Below, piece by piece: positions 34,931-45,505 of a stretch of 64,000 bases of DNA; the stretch's first letter is position 1, and each line of letters starts with the position of its first letter. A program made the position numbers and the translations under genes. Under the pieces are notes generated by a model. It did no database searches, was not told where the DNA came from, and worked only from the letters and a program-made list of their open reading frames with translations. Location of the stretch: positions 143,798,859 to 143,862,858 of the forward strand of contig CM060171.1 of assembly GCA_030549775.1 (NCBI GenBank), written 5' to 3'. This DNA is from Tamarix chinensis (Eukaryota; Streptophyta; Magnoliopsida; Caryophyllales; Tamaricaceae).

Positions 34931-36877
34931 AATTGCCCTTTTACTTTACCGAATTACCAACTTACCATTCATTTATACTAAATTACCATTTTACCCTTTC
35001 ACTTTACATATTACCAAAATACCCTTCATTTACATCAAATTACCATCTTACCCTTATACTTTATTAAATTACCATTTTACCCTTCTACTTTATTAAATTA
35101 CCATTTCACCCCTATACTTTACAAAATTACCATAATATCCTTTCTTTATACTAATTTATTAAAATACCCTTCTCCTTTATTAAATTACCAATTTATCCCT
35201 TTACTTCACCAAATTATCAACATACCCTTTCTTTTATGTTAATTTACCAAAATACTTTCTTACATCCAAATATTACCAAGTTATCCCCTTTCCATGTAAA
35301 ATTATTAAAATGTCCTCATTCATTGTCCATTTACCATTTTGCCTCATTTACTCTTAGAATTTACCATTTTTCCTTTATTATACCACTTTTACCAAAATAC
35401 CCTCACTTCATAAAATATTAATATTCATGTTCCATACCCATCATCAAACTCCACCAACTATTATTAATTATCATTAACACATATTAGCACCTACCACACA
35501 CATATTTAGGCCACACCTTTTGCACATGAAAAAATTACCAAAATGCCCTTATAGCTCATATTAACATTACTTATGCACCAAATGACCATGTTAGCACATC
35601 ATATCATACATATACTCTTAACATTATTATCAACAACAAAACTCCTTCCTTAAGTATTATTTCTACACATGACATGTAAATTAACATGCTTTCCTTTTAT
35701 TAACCAACATATGCCACTAAATGCATCACACTTAACAACATGTATCATGCATATACACATATTAAAAACCCTATTGTACTAGCATACGTATATCTATACG
35801 CTTAAGTAGGGTTTAACAGTTACCTTATTTTCCACAAAAATTAAACTTCACCAGAACCCCAATTAAAGATTCAAGCTTTGATTAGTAAAAATCAATCCCT
35901 AAAACAATATAAAAAATTAGCATAATAGAAGTAGAAAATCAAAGGAATAATTTTCTATTAAAAGCTTAATTAAATATATACTAATATTAAATCTTATTAT
36001 ACCTTGAAATTAACTAAATTTGGGCCAAAAGGAAGGTAAGACTCACGTTGCATGAGCAGTGTGAATTGAATGCAGAAGATGAGGGAGAAAGGGGATCAAA
36101 GAGGGATGGAAGAAGGGAGGGGTGTTAGTTCGGGTTGGGGTTTTGGGGGTGAGGTGGAGAGCAAGTGGAGGGGAGTTAGGGTGGAGGCTAAGTGTAGGGG
36201 TGGAGTGGGGGTGTAGGTGGTGGTTGGGGGTGGATGATCGGTGGCCAAGGGCGGCAGAGGTGGCGACTGTGTGGCTGTGAAGTTGGTTACAGGGGTAGCG
36301 GAGGAGAAGAAGGAAGGGAAAAGGAGAAGGAAAAGGAGGGTTTGTAGGGCTAGGTTTCTGCCAAAGGAGGATGTGGGGTGGTAGAGGAGGTTGCAGGGAG
36401 TAGATTGGTGTCTTGGGAGGCGACAAAAGTGGCAGAAGGGGGCGGTGTAAGCTGGAGGTCAAGAAAGGGGAAAAGAAAAGGAAGAGGAAGGAAGGTGACT
36501 GTAGGGGCTCATGGGGGTGGCTTGGAGGTGCATGGTGGAAGTAGGGGTGGAAAGAGGTGGTGTAGGTGGTTGGTACGGTGGTATAAGTAGCACCCGGGGT
36601 GGCGGAGAAAAAATAAGGGAAGGAAAGAAGATGAGAAGAAGGGAGAATAGGGGTCAGGAGAGGGAGAAAGTGGGCTCGAATAGGGTAGAATTAAATCAAG
36701 GGAGAAGAAAGGAAAGGAAGGCACGTAGAGCTGGGGGTACAGGGTCAGGTTTCGTCTAAAAATGGGGAGAAAAGGATGGGGGAGAGGGAGAGGGAGCAGG
36801 GTTACTGAGGCAGCGGAAGGTGGTGGTAGGCGGTTGCAATAGGCCAGCCATAGCAAGCTCGCTGGTCAGGGAAGGAG

Positions 36878-37004
36878 GAAGAAGAAGAAGAAGAAGAAGA
36901 AGAAGAAGAAGAAGAAGAAGAAGAAGAAGAAGAAGAAGAAGAAGAAGAAGAAGAAGAAGAAGAAGAAGAAGAAGAAGAAGAAGAAGAAGAAGAAGAAGAA
37001 GAAA
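36878..37004. repeat. (GAA)n microsatellite, about 42 units
   Basis: An uninterrupted GAA/AAG run of about 127 bp inside the purine-rich leader of LTR D. The whole strand from 36850 to 37340 is nearly pure purine. Long homopurine GAA tracts can adopt triplex structures and are unstable. Open frames of poly-R, poly-S or poly-L through it are artefacts. Confidence 0.95.
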
Positions 37005-37813
37005 GAAAGAAAGGAAGAAGGAAGGAAGGCCGATCAGGCAGGGAGAAAAGAAAAGACGGGTCGACTCGCGCACGAGGGAGAGGGGAGAAAGGAAAGAAAG
37101 AGTGGGCTAGCCCAGCCAGGGGGAGAAGGACAGAAAGAAAGGGAGGGAGGATGGGTCGGGGCGGCATCGCGTAGGAGAGGGAGGAGAAGGGAAGAGGAGA
37201 CGGGCCAACAGCCCAGCGCGAGAGGGGAGAAAGGCCACATGCCTGGCGGCCCGAAGGAGAAAGAAGAAAAGGAAAAAAGAAAGGAAAAGGAAGAAAAAAG
37301 GAGAAAGAAAAAGGAAGAAGGGAAAAGGGAAAAAAGAAAAATGGGGAGAAATAAAATAAAATAATTTTTAGAATAATGGAATTTAATATTTTTGATAGAT
37401 AAATTAATTTAATAATCTAATTTATTATAATTTCATATACTAGTTTAAAAAGATTAATTTTAGAAAAATAGTGGTTTGAAAAATTATTTAAATAAAATGA
37501 GTATGATAAAATAACAAAATATTTATTTTAATTTATTAAATATCCATATCCATTTTTACATACTCAAAAATCCCCAAAATAATTAACTTAAATAAATTTA
37601 AAAGTTAATTTATCCCAAATAAAGGTTATTTATTAAATCATCAATTTTTAAGATTTTGGGGTATTACACAATCCACTTCTCTTCCTTCCCTCCCTTCTCA
37701 CCCATCCAGCCCGCCTCCCTCCTTCTTATTTTTTCTTTCCTTTTCCTCCCCAATTGGGCCAGCCCAACCATCCCCCTTTCTTTCCTCCCTCACCCGACCG
37801 ATCCGTCCCCCTT

Positions 37814-37814
37814 T

Positions 37815-37845
<31 letters not shown>
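37814..37845. repeat. (TTC)n microsatellite
   Basis: About ten TTC units in the CT-rich leader of LTR E. This mirrors the GAA tract of the oppositely oriented LTR D. Confidence 0.9.
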
Positions 37846-37846
<1 letters not shown>

Positions 37847-38550
37847 CGGCTGCCACCACTAGTTGACAGTTGTCTGTACTCCCACTCCCTTTTCCTTGCC
37901 CCCTTGTCCTCTTCCCCCTGCCCTCCTTCCTCTTCTTTTTCCTTTTCCCAAAACTACTGAAATCTCCTTCTGTTACCCCTTCATATGCAGCCACAACCGT
38001 CGCACCTTGTCACCGTCTAAACTTCCACCCTCCCTCTCCTCTGCACTACCCTCTACCAAATGAGACCCCTCGCTACCTCTAACTCTCCCTCCTCTGCTCT
38101 CCCTACTCCTGTAAAGTGGGTAGCTCGAGCTGCCTTTTGCACCTTGTCGCCGCCCCTTGCACCGCCTCCTCCACCACGACCACCACCCTCACTACCTCCC
38201 TCTACCTTCCCATACCCTCCCTTTCCTTTTTCTCCCCCTCCTTCCTCTTCCTTTCCTCTCCTCCACATTTGGCCACCATCTTTGTTGTCGTTGTGGCACA
38301 CCACTGTCACCACTACAATCCCCTTTGACCCAGGAACCCTACCACCTCACAACCACTACTTCCCTCCCCTTTTTCCAAACCCAAAATCTTTCCTTTCTAA
38401 TCACAACCACCTACACCACCCATATGTTGCCATGCGCTGCCATCGCCACCTTAACTACCACATCCACCCCTGGTTATACCCTAACCCTTATTTTTATTTA
38501 AGTGTAATTTATTTTACATATTTGCTATTATTAGTCTTATTATTATTATG

Positions 38551-38580
<30 letters not shown>
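38551..38580. repeat. (ATC)n microsatellite
   Basis: Ten ATC units at the start of the triplet-rich tract of LTR E, followed by interrupted ATT repeats to about 38700. Confidence 0.9.
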
Positions 38581-38582
<2 letters not shown>

Positions 38583-38664
38583 TATCGTTATTATGATTAA
38601 TCTTATTATTGTTATTATTATTATTTAGTTATTGTTATTGTTACCATCATCATTATTATTAATC

Positions 38665-38698
<34 letters not shown>

Positions 38699-38786
38699 TA
38701 TTAGTCTTTTTGCTAATATTTAGTTAGAGGGTAATAAAATAAAAGGCAATAAGAGAGAAGTTAATATTAGTGTTCCATTCTTATAG

Positions 38787-38848
38787 GTGAACCAAACCTT
38801 TCCCTTAAGGGGTGTAGGATTCATGCTCCAAGCCTAATGTCCTATTAG
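38787..38848 (+). other. AG/GT-bounded 62-nt conserved segment, LTR E
   Basis: Preceded by TTATAG and followed by GTAATG. It is 62 nt long although its inner sequence has diverged strongly from A and B, so length and edges are better kept than content. A related 51-nt version occurs in LTR F at 46674-46724, between GTAG and GTAAAT. Confidence 0.45.
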
Positions 38849-40009
38849 GTAATGATGTGGTTAAGGTTAAATTGCATGTTTTATGTGTTCATGGGTGTTT
38901 TAGATATGTGATTGTATTATATGTGAGTATGGACTAAAATACTTGTGATGTAGTTTAATATTCATGGAGCTAAAGTAAGATGTGTATATGTTATAATATG
39001 TATGATATGGGTCATATGACTTGTATTTTATAATATGCTCTTATGTATAGTTGTTATAATATGACATGCATAGTAGGAGGCCTTAGGTGGTATGACGAAG
39101 TTGTGGGGAGCTAAAAGAAATAAAGAGGGTGGAGTGATTAGGAAGAGGTGGAAAAGGGCATAAGTACCTTATGATTGATGGGTGGAAAAATAAAGGAATA
39201 ATAATAATAATAAAATGAAGGGTTGGAGTAAATCTTGCATAGGATGGTTATCCTTTGCATGGGAGTAAAGTTTACGTGGGAAAAGGTGGTTTAAGGTTAA
39301 GCATGATGAGGGAAGAGTATTTTGGGTGATTGGAGTCCATGGGTGCAAAATAGTATATGGGTTGGTAGAAGTGTGCATGGGGGACTTAAATAGGGTTTGC
39401 GGGAAAAAACCTAAGTGGGGGAAGTGTGTGGAGAGAGTTAATGGTGAGTGGTCGGAGTAAGGGTTGAAACTATGAGGATATCTTATGAAGGGGGATGAGT
39501 CAAGTGGAAAAGAGGGTGGAGTATGTGGATGAAGGAATGGAATAAAAGAAAGGATAATAACTAGGGTTTGGGGTGGCCAACTAGGATTTCATTATCACAT
39601 GTGAATGATGGAAAGTAAGGTTAGGATGTTTGGGTGTGGTTTGAGTTGTTTCATGGGCTGGAAACAAAGGGAGCATGGGTCATGTATGATAAGGAGAGGT
39701 TAGGGCCACATAGGAAAACCTTAGAGGGTGATGGTGAGCTAAAGTGGAGATATGGGAAAGTAGGCATTGATGCACGTGCACAAGAGTTTAGGTTGTTATG
39801 GTGAGTAAGGGAAAGGTGAGGAAGAAGTCTTGGATTCCTAGGGTGTGTAGAGGTCCTAAGATATAGGATGGGGCTATTTAGGGGAGCTAGAGTGAGAGGA
39901 TGAGAACGGGAAGTCAATGGGGCATGCATGTCTAGTAAGAAGGTACCCGCTGAATAAGACATGAATAAGACACTAACCATTTATAGTGAAAGATTATTGA
40001 GCCGAGCCC

Positions 40010-40360
40010 AAACCGATCCACGAGCAAAAATAGTGGCCAGGTACATTATGCCCTGGAGATCGATCCACCAACGAATAATAGTAGCCAGGTGCGTTTTGCC
40101 CTAGGTGTTTCAAATCCATCGTCTATAATAGTGGGGGATCATAAGCTCAATAAATCAAACCTTAAATGACAATAAGTCATGGAAAAAAATACTAAACACT
40201 TATACTAGAGCACCATGAGAGTTAGGGCTAGACCGATCCACCGACATAATAGTGATCATGAGCACTTTGCCCTAGAAACCGATCCACCGACGAATAATAG
40301 TGGCTAGGAGCTTCCTGCCTTGGTGTTTCTAATCCACCAGCTATAATAGTGGGGTTTCCA
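40010..40360. repeat. CCACCGG...ATAATAGTGG motif array, LTR E
   Basis: Cores such as CCACCGACGAATAATAGTGG, more diverged than in A, with the same two-block arrangement and the CTCAATAAA segment between blocks. Confidence 0.65.
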
Positions 40361-41000
40361 TACTTGCATGAACCTAAATCGAGAGTTGTGTGAAAATGAA
40401 ATTAATGGCATGAATTCTAATGATTATGATTAACTGAAGTGACTCGCTGCATGCATCATTTTTCATTTATGTTTGTATGGTCTTAGCCATATGGTTACCT
40501 TACTCAGTATGTAGCGTATCGATCACCTCTTTCATGGGTGCGTCTTATTCCCATGAGTAGTGACCCCTCCTGAGTTTGTGCAGGTAGGAGATGATGCTTG
40601 TGATGACTTTAACGCTTACGATGTCTTGGGTAATACTAAGTGATGGCCTGATGTACTTGTCATGGGGTCATAGAGGGTGTTATCCGGACTTACCTTTATC
40701 TTAGTTTTTTGTTGTTTTATTTATCATTTTATTTTCCCCATAGGGGGCGTTATTGTATTCACTTTCCATTTCTGTATCAACTCTGACATTTGTGCATTCT
40801 GTTTTATTTAAAAAGTGTTAGAAATATTATGGCTATATTTATTACTCATATTAATACCTTTAAATTTTTTAGCCTTGTAGTTGGTATGAGATTATCCAGG
40901 GGTCAATCTTGTGCCAATCACGATGGTAGCACCCCTTATTTTAGTGTATGATTTTATGCATAAATGAAAATTTTCAATTGTGAATTTTGGGGGTGTTACA

Positions 41001-41352
41001 AGTTGGTTCTAGTAACCATGCCTTATTTTCAAAGAATTTTTAGATTAACAAGTTTTACCCAAATTTTGAATATATTTTGTGTCCTAAAAAGGTCTTTCAG
41101 TTCTAAAAACCCTAACTCCGGAATCACCGGTGAGGAAATAAAAGGGTAGACTAGGAATTTCCTAGAAGGGAAATAATGTGTGATATCGAACCAGTCAGTT
41201 CTCTCCTAACCTGTCTTTTCTCTTGAAGTTAAGCTTCATGATGAATGGAAGAGTAGGACGATTGGAGGAGGCCTTCATGGAGTTCATCTAGCGCCAACCC
41301 CTGGTACCACCCCCGTACCCACATCACTCTGAGGGCGTTGGGGAGGATTTAA
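41001..41352 (+). pseudogene. Internal remnant of element E with a possible gag start
   Basis: The stretch after LTR E contains a frame beginning MNGRVGRLEEAFMEFI at about 41241, then a stop, then RQPLVPPPYPHH. This resembles the start of a Ty3-type gag after its leader, but it is too short to be sure. It is followed by a duplicate of the last ~40 bp of LTR E. I read this as an internally deleted element: 5' LTR, a leftover of leader and gag, and the tip of the 3' LTR. Confidence 0.4.
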
Positions 41353-41388
41353 AAATGAAAATTTTCAACTGTGAATTTTGGGGGTGTT
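41353..41388 (+). repeat. Tip of the 3' LTR of element E
   Basis: AATGAAAATTTTCAACTGTG followed by AATTTTGGGGGTGTT nearly repeats the last bases of LTR E (40961-40996). It runs straight into TGTAACACC, giving the small palindrome GGTGTTGTAACACC. Confidence 0.6.
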
Positions 41389-41762
41389 GTAACACCTCCT
41401 CCCCTCTTTCTTACCAGTTATAGTAATCAATTGTTATATAAACATTCTATATTTATTCATCAAGTTATAGTAATTAATTCAAACTTTTTATATTTCTTAT
41501 GTTGCATCAATAGTAATTTTCCCAAGGGGAGGTTTGGAAAAACATGACCATGACATTGGTTCAAAATGTTACTTGTATGTCACAAAAGTTGGCAAATAAG
41601 GAGTGATTTCAAAGGTATTATTATATTATATCAACTTGGTCCAAATTAGATTAAGATTAATTATATTATATTATATTTTAATCAATCAAATTATATTACA
41701 TGATGTTAGATTGAGTGTGACAACACAAAGATAATAGATTGTTATATTGTAAGTGTGTATTT

Positions 41763-44700
41763 TGTAATACCCCCATTTTTTTCAAATTTAAAATCTCATT
41801 TAAATATATATATGCACGCAGAAGATAGAATGAAAAGAAAATTGCTACCACCACATCCAATACAATATATATATATATGACTATTACCTAACTTATGCCG
41901 AATGTAAGGCTAAAACTGCACAGACTTAAGATCATGCACTTAATCCTAAGTTAGGGAAAACTAACAAAACCATTCAACAAGAATGAAAGATATATTCGTA
42001 ATAAAATAGAATAGGGAAAACATTTTACAACACATAGGATGTTTAAGAGTAACGACAAAAAGAATAAAGGAAGCATAAGCATGAATCCCAACACCAGAGA
42101 AACACTATACATGACAACCAACCCTAGTTATTCTCTGATTCAAGCCCAAAGCTTTCACCAATGCCAACACAACCTAAGCATGTTCCCCTAAAGTAGTATA
42201 GTATCAATATAATTTTCTCATACTTGGTAAATTATAACTTCTCTTAAGAGGTATCATGCTCACATAATACATCAAAGCATAAGATCATGCATGAAGGCAT
42301 GCAATCACATGGTTTCAACTAATCCCACACAACTCATGTTAACACAAATTACTCATGTGCAATATCATCAACTATCTCAAATAATCATTTATCGACCAAT
42401 CAAAAGACTATGTAATAAAGTCAGTTCACAATGGTAGCTACCAACATCTCATAATGCATAATTGATACCATTAAATCATCTCAACCAATTGAGCCACACC
42501 CAATGCACAAACTAGTGCACCACTAGTGTTTCGAGAAAACATCTAATACACAACCTAGGATATTAAGATACCCCAAGTCATTGATGTTTAAGTGATAAAA
42601 TTTAATCCCAAAACTTAGGATACCAAGATACCAAAGCCACTGATGTTCTAAGTGATAACATCCAGCACACAACTTGGGACACTAAGGTACCTAAGCCACT
42701 GATGTTTTAAGTAATAACATCTAACATATAACTTGGGATATTGAGAAGCACAAGTCATTGATGTTTTTAGTGATAACATCTAACACACGACTCTTCTCTA
42801 GTTATTAAGCAACATTCAAGTGATCAAATCAAACCATTTTATTAGACTTTGAAAGGGATTTACCATCTCAATCATGGAAATTACCACGGTCATCAAACCA
42901 AAGTAACTCTCTTGCTTCCAAGATATTTAGTCCATGAAGCACACAATTACCTATCTTAACACAAAAAATAGATATCCAAATGCTTAAGTAAGATTAACTC
43001 CATAGGATTTGTAATATGAAATAAAAACAAGCCCTTGAGCCTAAAAGTATGTTGCACTCAGGGGCCTAACCAAGGGCATAAGATGTTTACCCAAATCAAA
43101 TCATCTTTCACTTTAATTGATTAGTGGGTTAGTTAACCAGGGAACCAAACATCCAACATAACATCCGAATCAAACCAATAAGACTTTAACCACTCAATGT
43201 TGCAACCGTGAATTAGCCATGAAAGGCTAAGGTTAGGCAATAAGTCATAGTCTTGCAACACATAGCCACTTTATTTTCAAACCTTGTCCTTTAATTTTAG
43301 TTATTCAAAATTCAACATAATTTAATTATCCACAATGTGGTCAATGGTCAAACCTAAAGTCAACTAAGGCACACTTACTCTCACTTAATCAACACTTGGA
43401 CAAATTAAACATCTAGTATCATACAACAAATGCCACACTAGTCAAAGAAACCCAATCCAAGGCAACAAAGCTAAAACTGAATAAACCCTAATTAACCAAA
43501 AAAAATACTCTAAACCATCTCATAATGCATTAAAAGATAATAAAAAAAATGCTTCAAGGCCATCAATGACTAAACTAAAAGATTATAACCACTTAGAAAA
43601 CCAAAATGAATTAAATATAAGCTTTTTTCTAGGTAAACAATGATTAATATCTTAACCTTCTTTCTAATACTTTAATCCTAATTTTAACTCTAATTTTAAT
43701 CCTTAACCCTTATTTTCCTTTTTCATTTTCTCTTTTCTCATTTTCTTTTCTTCCCTTCTCTTTTTTTCAACCTTTCCCCACCTAACCGAGTTGCATGGCT
43801 TGGTTACTCAAACAAAAATTTCCAACTTTAACCAAATTCTCACTCCATCATCATTACCTCTCTTTTTCTATATTTTCACGTAATATCTCATCCCCATTTA
43901 TTCTCCCCCTGTTTTATGATCGCTAGTTCCATTACCATATCTCACTTCCAATATTCATCACACCATCTTTCCTCATACGACAAACCATATAAACACATAT
44001 CTCTCTTGTGGTAATTTATTGCAAACCAACAAAAAATCTTTCTTTCTTCTCTGAATTTTCCCCTAATCATCAGCCTATTCCTCCATCTTTTTCTTGTTGG
44101 TCGTCATCAACATCACATTCCTTGCCCTTCATAGCTCACTCAACCAAGCACCACCCAAACTCCTCCATGTCCACTCCATTGTTCATCATTCATCCATCGT
44201 AGCCACCACCACCATTTTTTACTCAATTTCCAAGCCTATCACTCCCAACCATTATGTCATTTTCCTCCCTCTCGGTCAAGTTGTGTTGTTCCCCTCATTC
44301 TTAGATATCCTTTTTGAGTGAGTTGAATTCATCAAGTGAGTGAAATCATTGAGTTTGTCAACCTACTGGGAAAGTGAATTCCCCCTGGATGTTGGTTGTC
44401 TTGTAGAGCGAGTTTCATTTATTTTTATTTGTTTCACTTAGTCTCTAACAAGCTTGTTTACTTCCCCTCGACCCTCAGCAAAGTGTGTTCGTTGCTCCAA
44501 CTATTTATCTTCCCTAGGCCTTGCTTGACCCTGTTATCTCCTATAGTTCTCAGTTGGTCATTACCCCTTATTGAGCGTGTTATTTCTTTTTGTTTTTCTC
44601 ATCCGTCCCTCTCGGTATCTCTCTTCCTCCCCTATTTTTTTTCTCATAAATCTCCTTTCCTCATACTACCTTCATATATTCCAACCATGTGTTTCCTCTT

Positions 44701-45505
44701 GGTATTAGATGATTCCCTAACGACCTTGGAGGAAGAGGCTTGGTGCCTTTTTGCTTACTTAGAGACTCGCGATACTATATAAGGATGCATTTAATGATTT
44801 ATAGATTTTGATGATATGTGTAAATGTTATTTAATATCATGCTAGTGTAGTTGTATTTCATAATTCATGGGTTTGATGTCATACCATGATATTATAGCAT
44901 TATAATATGGAAATATAAATGTTATATGAAAGCATGAGTTATTTATGTTACTGCTTGATTAAAATTTATCTTGTAACCTTGGAATGTTGTCATGATCTAT
45001 TATCTTAATAAGTTATAAAGAGATTATTTTATATATGGTTAATTTTTATTATGAAGCTATACATTAGAGGTTGGAAGTTGATAATGTTGGGAGGTGTGGG
45101 GTTATTATGAAATTTTAGGGTGTTTTGGCTATCTTAAGAGTATTTGGGACTTTTTATGATAATTGAGAGAAATAAAATGGCATGCTAATAGTTGATGGTT
45201 TTGCAATTTATTTCTTGAGCAACATGTTAGAATGTTGACGGCGTATGCCACAAGCTACATAAAACGAAGCTTTAAGGCATCTATTATTGAGAGATAATAG
45301 TTGATGGTATGGTAATAGTTGATGGTTTTGCAATTTTGAGTCATATCAAGTTAGAAATGAAATGCTGGTATTTCTAAAGTGACATTGGATTAAAATATGT
45401 TAATTTTGGTACATGAAATACTCGGGGAAATTATGAGCATGCACAAATCTAATAAAATGAATAAATTGTTTAATTTAAGAATAGTAACTCTAGAGGCAGG
45501 CTTAT
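41763..45505. mobile_element. LTR-derived sequence, left terminus 'G' (reverse), right limit unclear
   Basis: At 41763 TGTAATACCCCCATTTTTTTC is followed by GCAGAAG and GCTACCACCACATCC. This is the reverse of a long-LTR 3' end as seen at 19159 and 26474. Beyond about 43660 the sequence turns CT-rich on the plus strand (to about 44780), which fits a plus-oriented LTR leader instead. More than one fragment is therefore probably joined here, and I could not place the boundary. The open frames at 44008-44782 are CT-rich low-complexity and not convincing genes. Confidence 0.4.

Larger units (their letters stand above)
19159..37668 (-). mobile_element. Long LTR 'D', reverse orientation, interrupted by C
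   Basis: Read on the minus strand it starts TGTAATACCCCAAAATC at 37668 and ends ...GGGGTGTTATA at 19159. The flanks are CAGCC (19154-19158) and CAATC (37669-37673), probably one 5-bp duplication altered by two transitions. Its purine-rich plus strand (36050-37340) is the CT-rich leader in reverse. The part after C (33522 onward) continues the sequence broken off at 20147. Net length is about 5.1 kb without C. Confidence 0.78.
18804..41000 (+). mobile_element. Long LTR 'E', interrupted by nested LTRs D, C, A and B
   Basis: The sequence starts TGTAATACCCCCCAATATTT and ends GGGGGTGTTACA at 41000. LTR D (19159-37668) interrupts it. Without D it is a roughly 3.7-kb LTR with the same layout as the others: AT-rich start, CT-rich leader (37675-38480), ATT/ATC microsatellites, AG-to-GT segment (38787-38848), CCACCGG-type array and 3' end. 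A short internal remnant follows, so this is probably the 5' LTR of an internally deleted element and not a solo LTR. No matching target duplication was found. Confidence 0.7.

Noticed and set aside
36043..36462. 139-codon proline/histidine-rich frame on the minus strand
   Set aside because: It lies in the CT-rich leader of the reversed LTR D. Similar low-complexity frames occur in every leader of the family.
36820..37110. Long poly-R, poly-S and poly-L open frames on both strands
   Set aside because: They are translations of the GAA/TTC microsatellite and the purine-rich LTR leader, with no non-repetitive protein content.
44396..44782. 128-codon frame with hydrophobic stretches
   Set aside because: The T- and C-rich DNA produces F/L/S-rich, membrane-like peptides by chance. 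No family motif was seen and it sits in LTR-derived sequence.
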